Shown: positions 1-6,068 of the stretch, piece by piece
How positions within the stretch are numbered: position 1 is the first letter of the stretch
How the letters are laid out: every line of letters starts with the position of its first letter
From: Thermoleophilaceae bacterium
Lineage (GTDB): Bacteria; Actinomycetota; Thermoleophilia; Solirubrobacterales; Thermoleophilaceae
Length of the DNA: 6,068 bases
Direction of reading: 5' to 3'
Assembly: GCA_013813135.1 (NCBI GenBank)
Contig: JACCSF010000423.1
Coordinates: forward strand, 1 to 6,068
Program-made: the position numbers and the translations under genes
Notes under the pieces: generated by a model
Seen by the model: only the letters and a program-made list of their open reading frames with translations
What the model was told of the DNA's origin: nothing
The model's database searches: none

Positions 1-2
1 GG

Positions 3-494
3 GATGGCCTGGCCGACGCGGCGGCGGTGGCGGAGCTGCTCGACGACTCGCGCGAGACCGGCCCGCGCCTCGCCACGAACGGGGGCGTCGACTACCTGCG
101 CTGGCGCTACGAGCCGCTGCTGGGCGACTACCGGGCCGTCGTGGAGGAGGAGGGGGGCAGGCTGACCGGGCTGGCGATCTTCGGGCTGCGCCGGCGCGGC
201 GAGCTGTGGGAGGCAACGGTGTGCGAGCTGTTCGTGCACCCCGGCGACCACGGCACCGCGTCCCGGCTGATGAGACAGGTCGCGCGCTCGGCGCCCGTCG
301 ATTACCTGGCCACCCTGCCGGCCGCGGGGTCGGCTCAGGCGCGAATGCTGGCCCGGGCCGGGTTCCTCCCGTCTCCCGTCGGCGCGAGGGCGCTGGGCGT
401 GACGCCGTACCAGGAAGGGCTTCTGCCCGACCCCAGGCAACGCGGCTCGTGGGCCCTGTCGTTCGGCGACGTCGAGCGCCTGGAGCTGTGCTGA
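3..494 (+). CDS. GNAT-like N-acetyltransferase, C-terminal part (5' end outside window)
   Basis: The frame is open from the left edge to the TGA at 492-494, giving 163 visible residues. A GTG at 27 could serve as a start, but coding-like sequence continues in frame upstream of it with no stop and I see no ribosome binding site there. I therefore read this as the 3' part of a longer gene. The motif YLRWRY (visible residues 31-36), followed by a beta-rich stretch (RAVVEEEGGRLTGLAIFGLR) and then ATVCELFVHPGD, resembles the C-terminal GNAT fold found in long acetyltransferases where a D-x-x-YLxWRY motif starts the second domain. The next segment (SRLMRQVARSAPVDYLATLP, then an ARAGF-like turn) fits the helix and strand that close an acyl-CoA-binding GNAT domain. 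Substrate and pathway cannot be inferred. It converges on the importer operon across a hairpin and is probably unrelated to it. The family call is moderate, because the canonical acetyl-CoA loop (Q/R-x-x-G-x-G/A) is not clearly visible. Confidence 0.6.
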   Translation, partial: DGLADAAAVAELLDDSRETGPRLATNGGVDYLRWRYEPLLGDYRAVVEEEGGRLTGLAIFGLRRRGELWEATVCELFVHPGDHGTASRLMRQVARSAPVDYLATLPAAGSAQARMLARAGFLPSPVGARALGVTPYQEGLLPDPRQRGSWALSFGDVERLELC

Positions 495-497
495 CGA

Positions 498-525
498 GGA
501 GAGCCCCGCGGTTGCGGGGCTCTCC
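498..525. terminator. Bidirectional hairpin terminator between convergent genes
   Basis: The arms at 498-509 (GGAGAGCCCCGC) and 514-525 are perfectly complementary over 12 bp around a 4-nt loop (GGTT). The hairpin starts 3 nt after the stop codon of the plus-strand acetyltransferase gene. It lies 25 nt past the stop of the minus-strand substrate-binding protein gene, so it can serve both. Neither side has a long T-tract; the plus side has only a T-containing stretch (TTCGTCT). It is therefore not a textbook intrinsic terminator, although hairpins with weak or absent U-tracts are often seen at gene ends in high-GC actinobacteria. Confidence 0.8.
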
Positions 526-550
526 AGGTCGTTCGTCTATGCGTGGCTGA

Positions 551-1564
551 CTAGAGCCAGGCGTCGACCTTGGCGGAGTTCTCGTCGACCCAATCCTGGC
601 CGGCCTGCTCCGGATCGACCTTGTCGCCGGCGATCGCCTTGGCGACCTGCTCCTGGTCCTCGTTGGTGAGCTCCATCTTCTTCAGCACGTCGACGGCGGG
701 CGAGCCGCTGTCGGCGAACTTCTTGCTGAAGAGCTTGTTGATGATCGTCACGTCGTACTCGCACTTGTACTGCTCGGGGTCGCCTCCGGACTTGGAGTCG
801 TCCTTGCAGTCCTTGTTCGCGTCGGTGCGCGGCGGCAGCTTCACCTCGGCCAGGTCGTACTCCTGGTTGAGGTACTGCGGCGTGTACCAGTAGAAGAGCA
901 CCGGCTTCTCCTGCTTGTAGAGCTGGCTCCAGCGCGCCACCTGGGCCGGCTCGGCGCCGGCGGTCACGTGCTTGAAGTTGAGGCCCAGCGCCTCGATCAG
1001 CTCCTTGTCCTTCTGGACGTAGCTGGGGTCGCCGCCGAGGAACATGCCCTGATCGCCGGACTCGGCGGTCTTGAACAGGTCCTCCTTGCCCTTCAGGCCC
1101 TCCCAGCTCGCGAACTCAGGGTACTCGTCCACCAGGTACTTGGGGATGAACCAGCCGATGTGGCCCTCGACGCCAAGCGGGCCGCCCTGCACCACCGTGC
1201 CGGCCTTGTCGATGTACTTTGCGTACTCGTCGACGTGCTGCCAATCCTCGAGCACGGCGTCCACCTTGCCGTCGGCCATCGCCTGGAACACCGGGATCTC
1301 GGCGATCTTGGTGATCTCGACCTCACAGCCAAGCTTGTCCTCGAGCACGGCCTTGGCGATGTAGGTGTTGGCGGTCGAGCCGGCCCAGGCCTGCTCGTTG
1401 AGCACGACCTTGCCGCAGTCCTTGCCGGACGCCGCGGTGCCGCCGCTGCTACCCGAATCGCTCTCGTCCTTCGACTCGCCGCAGGCCGCCGCGAACAGCG
1501 CCAGCATCAGCGCCATGACGACGGCCAGCGACCATCTCGAACGCTTTCCCTTTCTCACTTGCAT
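551..1564 (-). CDS. Glycine betaine/proline-type ABC transporter substrate-binding lipoprotein
   Basis: This is the extracellular solute receptor of the importer, 337 residues from the chosen start. Residues 1-28 form a lipoprotein signal peptide: a basic n-region (RKGKRSR), a hydrophobic core (LAVVMALMLALF) and a lipobox ending AAAC with the lipidated Cys at 28. A Ser/Gly/Asp-rich tether follows to about residue 49. The rest matches an OpuAC/ProX-type (PF04069-like) periplasmic-binding fold, with the typical early stretch KVVLNEQAWAGSTA and the segment DGKVDAVLEDWQHVDEY. Trp60, Trp108, Trp138 and the FYWY cluster (224-227) are candidates for the aromatic cage that holds a quaternary ammonium group. 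Cys50/Cys80 and Cys253/Cys268 could form disulfides; the second pair sits in a charged, probably surface insertion. I chose the ATG at 1564 because a perfect AGGAGG (1574-1579) lies 9 nt upstream. An ATG at 1582 would add six residues and overlap the permease stop as ATGA, but has only a weaker GAAGGG upstream. Solute identity (betaine, proline betaine, choline, carnitine) is unresolved. Confidence 0.92.
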   Translation of the reverse strand: MQVRKGKRSRWSLAVVMALMLALFAAACGESKDESDSGSSGGTAASGKDCGKVVLNEQAWAGSTANTYIAKAVLEDKLGCEVEITKIAEIPVFQAMADGKVDAVLEDWQHVDEYAKYIDKAGTVVQGGPLGVEGHIGWFIPKYLVDEYPEFASWEGLKGKEDLFKTAESGDQGMFLGGDPSYVQKDKELIEALGLNFKHVTAGAEPAQVARWSQLYKQEKPVLFYWYTPQYLNQEYDLAEVKLPPRTDANKDCKDDSKSGGDPEQYKCEYDVTIINKLFSKKFADSGSPAVDVLKKMELTNEDQEQVAKAIAGDKVDPEQAGQDWVDENSAKVDAWL

Positions 1565-1573
1565 GAGAAACCC

Positions 1574-1579
1574 CCTCCT
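1574..1579 (-). promoter_or_regulatory. Strong Shine-Dalgarno deciding the binding-protein start
   Basis: On the minus strand AGGAGG is followed by GGGTTTCTC and then ATG at 1564, a 9-nt spacing. It begins directly after the permease stop codon (TGA at 1581-1579, sharing its last base). This supports independent, high-level initiation of the lipoprotein, which is usually needed in excess over the membrane components. It favours the start at 1564 over the in-frame ATG at 1582. Confidence 0.75.
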
Positions 1580-3573
1580 CATCGTGGTTGAACCCTTCGC
1601 TGTCCCTGCGTAACCCGGTCGAGCGCGATGCCGAGCGCGAGGATCGCGAGCGATGCCACGACCCCCTCGCCGAACTCGTTGCGCTGCAGCCCGCGGGCCA
1701 CCATGTCGCCCAGCGCGCCGGAGCCGACCAGGCCTCCGATCACCACCACGGCGAGGACCATGATGATCCCCTGGTTAACGCCGAGCATGATGCTCTCTCG
1801 CGCCAGCGGAATCTTGACCTTCAACAGCACCTGCATGCGCGACGCGCCGAACGCCGACGCCGCTTCGACGGCAGCCGGTGAGACGTTGCGCACGCCGCTC
1901 GTGACCAGCCGGATCACGACCGGGATCGCGTACAGCACCGACGCGACCACGCCCGGGATCCGCGACACCGGCATCAGATAGATGAACGGGATGATGTAGA
2001 CGAGTTGCGGGAGCGTCTGGAGCGTGTCCAGCAGCGGCCGCAGCATCCGCTCCACGCGTGGGCTCTCCGCGGCCCAGACGCCGATCACGATCCCGATGGC
2101 CACGGCCAGTGCCGTGGCCACGAGCACCTGCGACGCGGTGTCCATCGCCACCGCCCAGACGCCCATGACCCCGATCGCCGCGAGCATCAAGAACGCCGTG
2201 ATGGCCGGGCGCCTGCCGCTGAGCACGAAGGCCATCCCCGTCAGGCCTGCGAGCACGACGAACCAGGGCGTCTCGACCAGCACGAGCCGCAGCGGCTCGA
2301 GGAAATACTCGAGCAGGAAGTTCCCGATCGGTTCAGTGATGCCGAAGATGAAGGAGTCCGGGTCCTGCACGTAGTCCAGCGCGGACTGGATCCAGCGCAG
2401 CAGGTCGTCGTGGATCGTCGCGGTGAAGACGGTCGTCGACGTCTCGAACTCGTCCGGGTAGAGCGCGTCCGCGCCGAGCGCGCGGGCCACCAGCACGATC
2501 GCGAGGATCGCCCCGAGCGTGGCCAGCGTCATGATGCGAGCGCGCCGGCGCCCCTCGTCGGTGAGGTGCTGCCGCGTGGGGTCGGTGCGCTCCGCGATCG
2601 CGGCGGTTGCCCGGTCGAGCGCGATCGCCATGATCACGATCGCGATGCCGGCGAGGATCGCCAGCGCGGCGTTGGAGTAGAGCCCGTTGGTCACCACGTC
2701 GCCGAGCCCGCGGCCGCCGATCAGGCCGGCGATCACGACCAGCGACAGCGCGAACATGATCGTCTGGTTCACCGACAGCAGCAGCTGGCGGCGGGCCAGC
2801 GGCAGCTGCACCTTGAACAGGGTCTGGGCCGCCGTGGAGCCGAAAGCGCGCGCGGCCTCGACCGAGTCCGGGGTGACGCCGCGGATGCCGAGCGCCGTGA
2901 TGCGAACGGCCGGCGGGATCGCGTAGATCATCGTGCAGATCACCGCCGCCGCCGGGCCGACCGAGAACAGGATCACCACCGGCATCAGGTAGGCGAACGC
3001 GGGGACGATCTGCATCGCGTCGAGCACAGGCGTGATCGAGCGGTAGTAGCGATCGGAGCGGCCGGCGAGCACGCCCAGCGGGATCCCGACGGCGAGCGAC
3101 AGCAGCACCGCCGCGGACATCAAGCCGAGCGTCTGGATGCTCTCCTCCCAGAGGCCCATCAGGGCGAAGGAGACGAAGGCGCCGAACACGATCAGTGCCG
3201 CGCGCCAGCCGCCGAAGCGCAGCACGATCAGCACCGACGCGGCGATAGTGCCCACCCAGGTCAACCACTCGAGGGCGTTGATGAACGCCGTTACCAGCCA
3301 CTCCGCGAGCGCCCGGAACCCGTCGAGGATCGCGAAGATGATGTTCGGGTGCTCGGCGGTGCGCTGGTCGAGCAGCCAGCCCTGCGCGCTGTCGAGCCGG
3401 CTGGACAGCTCCTGCCAGGTGAGCGACGTAGGCCAGTCGAACTCGCCGCGCAACAGGAAGTACGCCGCCAGCATCAGCGCGACGATCCCACCGACCTGAG
3501 CGGGCCGGCCGCGCCAGCGCGACGCCGGCGCGAAGGCCGCCGGCGCGGGGAGCCTGCCGCTAGCTACTGCCAC
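1579..3573 (-). CDS. proW: Fused double-domain permease of a glycine betaine/proline-type ABC importer
   Basis: This is the transmembrane component, 664 residues from the chosen GTG, about twice the usual ProW/OpuAB size. Two BPD_transp_1-type permease domains lie in tandem. Each carries an EAA loop, the cytoplasmic helix that docks into the ATPase: residues 239-260 (EAARAFG...KVQLPLA) and 570-591 (EAASAFG...KVKIPLA), 13 of 22 identical. The following VNQ...G-L-GD segments (268-292 and 599-623) repeat with the same 331-residue offset. Each half has about seven or eight hydrophobic segments by eye, plus a long amphipathic N-terminal part (roughly 44-100 and 370-430). One chain could therefore supply both permease positions normally filled by a homodimer. 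GTG 3573 overlaps the ATPase stop by 14 nt, suggesting coupling, but I see no clear ribosome binding site. The frame stays open to an ATG at 3696, which would force a 137-nt overlap and add a non-membrane Pro/Arg-rich leader. An ATG near 3475, inside the first membrane helix, seems too late. The stop overlaps an ATG of the next gene as ATGA. Confidence 0.9.
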   Translation of the reverse strand: MAVASGRLPAPAAFAPASRWRGRPAQVGGIVALMLAAYFLLRGEFDWPTSLTWQELSSRLDSAQGWLLDQRTAEHPNIIFAILDGFRALAEWLVTAFINALEWLTWVGTIAASVLIVLRFGGWRAALIVFGAFVSFALMGLWEESIQTLGLMSAAVLLSLAVGIPLGVLAGRSDRYYRSITPVLDAMQIVPAFAYLMPVVILFSVGPAAAVICTMIYAIPPAVRITALGIRGVTPDSVEAARAFGSTAAQTLFKVQLPLARRQLLLSVNQTIMFALSLVVIAGLIGGRGLGDVVTNGLYSNAALAILAGIAIVIMAIALDRATAAIAERTDPTRQHLTDEGRRRARIMTLATLGAILAIVLVARALGADALYPDEFETSTTVFTATIHDDLLRWIQSALDYVQDPDSFIFGITEPIGNFLLEYFLEPLRLVLVETPWFVVLAGLTGMAFVLSGRRPAITAFLMLAAIGVMGVWAVAMDTASQVLVATALAVAIGIVIGVWAAESPRVERMLRPLLDTLQTLPQLVYIIPFIYLMPVSRIPGVVASVLYAIPVVIRLVTSGVRNVSPAAVEAASAFGASRMQVLLKVKIPLARESIMLGVNQGIIMVLAVVVIGGLVGSGALGDMVARGLQRNEFGEGVVASLAILALGIALDRVTQGQRRVQPR

Positions 3574-4732
3574 CGGCGGGGCTGCTGCGATCGGCTGGAG
3601 TGCGCGGACGCCCGCCTTGGCCGGGCGCGCTGGGTTCGGTTTCCTCGGGCCGGTCCGCCATCGCCTGGAGTATCGACAGGCGGTCCACGATCCCAACGCA
3701 GCGACCGTTCTCGACGGCCCGCACCGGGCCGTCGGTGGCGGCGGCCATCGGCACCGCGTCGTTCACCTTGGTGGTCACGTCGAGCTCTGGCCCGCCGGTC
3801 TCCTCGCCGGGCTTGGGGTCGCGCATGATCCAGCGCAGCGTGAGCACGTGGGTGCGCGGGATGTCGCGCACGAAGTTCGCGACGTAGTCGTCCGCCGGCG
3901 AGCCGACCAGCTCCTCCGGCGTACCGAGCTGCACGATCGCGCCGTCGCGCATGATCGCGATCCGGTCGCCGAGCCGCAGCGCCTCAGGCAGGTCGTGGGT
4001 GATGAACAGCATCGTCTTGCCCGTCTCGATCTGCAGGCGGCAGACCTCGTCCTGCATGTCGCGCCGGATCAGCGGGTCGAGCGCGCTGAACGGCTCGTCG
4101 TAGAGCATCAGCTTGGGGTCGACCGCGAAGGCCCTGGCGAGCCCGACGCGCTGCTGCATCCCGCCGGAGAGCTGGTCCGGGAACTGGTTGGCGGCGTCCT
4201 CGAGGCCGACCAGGGTGAGCACCTCGCTGGCGCGCGCGAGCCGCTCGGCCTTCGGCATGCCCTGGATCTCCAGGCCGAAGGCGACGTTGTCGATCACGCG
4301 CCGGTGGGCGAGCAGCCCGAAGTGCTGGAAGACCATCGACACCGTGTGCCGGCGCAGCTCGCGCAGCTGGCCGGTGTCGGCCTGCATCACGTCGCGGCCG
4401 GTGATCGTGATGTTGCCGGCGGTGGGCTCGATCAGCCGGATCAGCGTGCGGACGAGCGTCGACTTGCCGGAGCCGGACAGGCCCATGACCACGAACACCT
4501 CGCCCGGCTTGATCTCGAGCGACACGTCGCGGACGGCGATGACGCAGCCGGTCTTGCGCTGCAGGTCAGACCGGGAGAGCTCTGCGTCGGGCGTCCCGAT
4601 GATCTTGTCGGCGCCGGGCCCGAAGACCTTCCAGATGCCCTCGGCGCGGACGACCGGCTCCCCGTTCGAAACACCGGCGGCCGGCACCTGCTCGATGGTC
4701 TCAACGGCAGCGATGCCGTCCGAGTCAGTCAC
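3560..4732 (-). CDS. proV: Glycine betaine/proline-type ABC transporter ATP-binding protein
   Basis: This is the cytoplasmic ATPase that powers the importer, 390 residues. The nucleotide-binding domain is complete: Walker A GLSGSGKST (84-92), Q-loop Gln136 in VFQHFGLL, ABC signature LSGGMQQ (188-194), Walker B LMLYDEP (208-214) with catalytic Glu213, D-loop SALDP, and switch His246 in FITHD. The N-terminal extension (WKVFG then an acidic/polar insert before CVIAVRDVSL) is characteristic of ProV/OpuAA rather than general amino-acid ATPases. After residue 317 the tail has only one CBS-like segment (VNDAVPMA... to CVGIVDRLSILQAMA, about 323-358). OpuAA-type proteins usually carry two CBS modules that sense ionic strength. 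The last 30 residues are Pro/Gly/Ser-rich and probably disordered. The start is GTG 4732, with no nearby Shine-Dalgarno (only GGAG about 20 nt away), which agrees with a near-leaderless transcript. The 3' end overlaps the permease start. Confidence 0.93.
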   Translation of the reverse strand: MTDSDGIAAVETIEQVPAAGVSNGEPVVRAEGIWKVFGPGADKIIGTPDAELSRSDLQRKTGCVIAVRDVSLEIKPGEVFVVMGLSGSGKSTLVRTLIRLIEPTAGNITITGRDVMQADTGQLRELRRHTVSMVFQHFGLLAHRRVIDNVAFGLEIQGMPKAERLARASEVLTLVGLEDAANQFPDQLSGGMQQRVGLARAFAVDPKLMLYDEPFSALDPLIRRDMQDEVCRLQIETGKTMLFITHDLPEALRLGDRIAIMRDGAIVQLGTPEELVGSPADDYVANFVRDIPRTHVLTLRWIMRDPKPGEETGGPELDVTTKVNDAVPMAAATDGPVRAVENGRCVGIVDRLSILQAMADRPEETEPSAPGQGGRPRTPADRSSPAGGSS

Positions 4733-4740
4733 TGCGGCGA

Positions 4741-4750
4741 TGATATATCA
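4741..4750. repeat. AT-rich 10-bp perfect palindrome TGATATATCA
   Basis: The 10 bases equal their own reverse complement and sit in the short gap in front of the ATPase gene, overlapping the candidate -10 element. They stand out against GC-rich surroundings. They could be part of an operator for a dimeric regulator or simply the AT-rich melting region of a promoter; the palindrome does not extend beyond 10 bp. Confidence 0.4.
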
Positions 4751-4770
4751 GCACTCCATGGCGGTGCCAG
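4742..4770 (-). promoter_or_regulatory. Candidate promoter upstream of the importer operon
   Basis: Read on the minus strand, CTGGCA (4770-4765; 4 of 6 to TTGACA) is followed after 17 nt by TATATC (4747-4742; 4 of 6 to TATAAT). The predicted transcription start would fall around 4735, only about 3 nt before the GTG of the ATPase. That fits the lack of a Shine-Dalgarno and the known frequency of leaderless mRNAs in actinobacteria. The region is the 57-bp gap after the aldehyde dehydrogenase stop. It is an inference from spacing and an AT-rich patch in otherwise very GC-rich DNA. Confidence 0.4.
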
Positions 4771-4789
4771 GGCTGGCGCGGGCGCACAA

Positions 4790-6068
4790 TCAGGCCTTAA
4801 AGAGCACGGTCTGCAGCTCGGTGAGCGTGTCCATGGGATGTGCGCCCCCCACACGGCCGATCCCGCTCTCCGAACGCGCCCTCCCGCCCCAGGGCAGGTG
4901 CGGCTCCCAGTAGTTGGTCGTCTCGTTGATGTTGACCAGGCCCATGTGCACCGAGTCCGCATAGCGCATGCCGGCGGCCAGGTCCGCGGTGAAGATCGCC
5001 GCCATCAGCCCGTACGACTGAGCGTTGGTCTGGTCGATCGCCTGCTCGAGCGAGGAGATGGGGACGATTGGGGCGATCGGCCCGAAGGTCTCCTGCGTCA
5101 CCGCGATCGAGTCGGGCGGCACGCCGTCGAGCACCGTCGGCTGCCAGTAGAGGCCTGTGGGGAAGCCGCCGGCGCGGCGGCCGCCGGTGACGACCCTCGC
5201 GCCGCGCTCGACGGCGTCGGCCACGTGCAGGTCCATCTTGGCGGCGCCGGGCTCGTTGTTCACCGGCCCCATCGTGGTGGCGTCGTCGAGCGGGTCGCCG
5301 AGCCGCACCTCCTGTTCCACCTGGGCGGCGAGCAGCTCCACGAACTCGTCGCGGACGGCCTCGTGCACGAGCAGGCGCTCGGCCGCCGAGCAGCTCTGTC
5401 CGGCGCCGAGGAAGGCGCCGACGCGGGCGGCCTCCGCCGCCGCCGGCAGGTCTGCGTCGTCCATGACGACGAACGGGCCGTTGCCGCCCATCTCGAGCAA
5501 CTGGGCCTTGCCGGCGGCCCGGCGCGCCACGGTCAGACCGGTCTCGGTGGAGCCGGTGAAGGCCACCGCCCGCGTGCCGGGGTTGGCCGCGAGCTCGTCG
5601 CCGACCTCGGGGCCGGGGCCGAGCACCATGTTGAACACGCCCGGCGGCAGGTCGGCGTCGGCCACGCACTCGGCGAGCACTCCGGAGCAGACGGCGGTCG
5701 ACGGCGCGGGCGTCCACACGACGGAGTTGCCGCAGGCGAGCGCCGGGGCAAGCACCTCGGCGGGCATCGTGTAGGGCCAGTTCCAGGGGGTGATCAGCCC
5801 GACGACACCGAGCGGGCGCCGCAGCAGCAGCACGCGCCTGCCGGGCGCGGCGCTCTCGGGGATGGCGCCCTCGATGCGCTTCCCGTCCTCAGCGGCCATG
5901 CGCCAGAACTCGATCAGCTCGCCCACCTCGCCCTCGGCCTCCGCCTTGAGCGGCTTGCCCTGGTCGAGCGTGAGGATGCGGGCCAGCTCGTCGCTGCGGC
6001 GCTCGCAGGCGTCCGCCACGCGGTGCAGCAGCGCCGCGCGCTCGAAGCCGGTGCGCGCGGCCCAGGAG
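4790..6068 (-). CDS. NAD(P)-dependent aldehyde dehydrogenase (5' end outside window)
   Basis: The frame is open to the right edge, so the N-terminus is missing. About 425 residues are visible against a usual 475-500. A GTG at 6019 is in frame, but ALDH-like sequence (FERAALLHRVADACERR) continues upstream of it, so it is not the start. Numbering from that GTG: TPWNWPY with the oxyanion Asn80, the Rossmann segment FTGSTETG (154-161), general base Glu176 in LEMGG, catalytic Cys210 in GQSC, and QETFGPI with the cofactor-ribose Glu. Spacing from Glu176 to Cys210 is 34 residues, exactly as in ALDH2 (E268/C302), so the enzyme looks catalytically intact. The position equivalent to Lys192 is Thr103 (VWTPAPST instead of the usual KPA), which may alter cofactor binding. 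It lies 57 bp upstream of a betaine-type importer on the same strand. A betaine aldehyde or other amino-aldehyde substrate is thus conceivable, but succinate semialdehyde or a generic aldehyde is equally possible. Confidence 0.93.
   Translation of the reverse strand, partial: SWAARTGFERAALLHRVADACERRSDELARILTLDQGKPLKAEAEGEVGELIEFWRMAAEDGKRIEGAIPESAAPGRRVLLLRRPLGVVGLITPWNWPYTMPAEVLAPALACGNSVVWTPAPSTAVCSGVLAECVADADLPPGVFNMVLGPGPEVGDELAANPGTRAVAFTGSTETGLTVARRAAGKAQLLEMGGNGPFVVMDDADLPAAAEAARVGAFLGAGQSCSAAERLLVHEAVRDEFVELLAAQVEQEVRLGDPLDDATTMGPVNNEPGAAKMDLHVADAVERGARVVTGGRRAGGFPTGLYWQPTVLDGVPPDSIAVTQETFGPIAPIVPISSLEQAIDQTNAQSYGLMAAIFTADLAAGMRYADSVHMGLVNINETTNYWEPHLPWGGRARSESGIGRVGGAHPMDTLTELQTVLFKA

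Noticed and set aside
968..1591. A 207-codon plus-strand frame opposite the substrate-binding protein gene
   Set aside because: It has no domain signal or plausible ribosome binding site and lies antisense to a gene with a convincing lipoprotein signal and binding fold. It is a GC-bias shadow.
2333..3301. A 322-codon minus-strand frame inside the permease gene
   Set aside because: The translation is Arg/Asp/Gly/Pro-rich with no membrane segments or motifs, and it overlaps the real permease frame entirely.
1579..3573. The double permease as an artefact of a lost stop codon between two genes
   Set aside because: The linker between the halves (about residues 320-345) is a normal charged cytoplasmic-like segment in the same frame, with no remnant start signal that I can see. 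The constant offset fits a true fusion, though only homologues can settle it.
2005..3828. A 607-codon open frame on the plus strand opposite the permease gene
   Set aside because: Its product is an Arg/Asp/Glu/His/Gln-rich, low-complexity string with no recognisable fold, as expected from the strand opposite a hydrophobic GC-rich gene. The minus-strand permease has clear conserved motifs over the same bases.
4113..4913. A 266-codon plus-strand frame across the ATPase and the gap before it
   Set aside because: It is Ser/Thr/Arg-rich without motifs and antisense to all conserved ATPase motifs. It would also run through the likely promoter region.
4797..5717. A 306-codon minus-strand frame within the aldehyde dehydrogenase gene
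   Set aside because: The product is almost entirely Arg/Gly/Ala/Asp, a typical frame-shifted shadow, while the other frame holds intact catalytic residues at family spacing.
1..6068. CRISPR array, transposon ends, tRNA or phage genes
   Set aside because: I found no spaced direct repeats, terminal inverted repeats with a transposase, cloverleaf-like sequence, or phage/integrase motifs on either strand by eye.

Overview
The window is GC-rich (by eye about two thirds G+C or more) and has long open frames, GTG starts and densely packed genes. This suggests a high-GC actinobacterial-type genome. A Thermoleophilia/Solirubrobacterales-like source is possible, but that is an impression from protein style and was not tested.

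Layout: (1) The 3' end of a plus-strand gene, open from the left edge to 494, that looks like the C-terminal part of a GNAT-type acetyltransferase. (2) A perfect 12-bp GC-rich hairpin at 498-525 between two convergent genes, probably a shared terminator. (3) From about 4732 down to 551, a compact minus-strand operon for a glycine betaine/proline-type (quaternary amine, OpuA/ProU family) ABC importer. Its order of transcription is ATPase (ProV/OpuAA-like), a double-length permease carrying two complete ProW-like domains in one chain, then a lipoprotein substrate-binding protein (OpuAC/ProX domain). The three genes overlap or nearly abut, which points to translational coupling. (4) Upstream on the same strand, a 5'-truncated NAD(P)-dependent aldehyde dehydrogenase runs off the right edge. 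It ends 57 bp before the ATPase gene.

How they could work together: the lipoprotein captures a betaine-like compatible solute outside the membrane, the fused permease forms the channel, and the ATPase drives uptake. The aldehyde dehydrogenase could oxidise a related aldehyde such as betaine aldehyde, but its substrate cannot be read from the sequence. The 57-bp gap before the ATPase holds an AT-rich 10-bp palindrome and a plausible promoter placed so that the ATPase mRNA would be almost leaderless. The importer may therefore be transcribed separately from the dehydrogenase.

I see no mobile element, CRISPR array, tRNA/rRNA or phage feature, and no convincing new multi-gene system. The most distinctive points are the in-frame duplicated permease, the ATPase tail with only one reduced CBS-like segment, and the replacement of the usual cofactor-site lysine in the aldehyde dehydrogenase.
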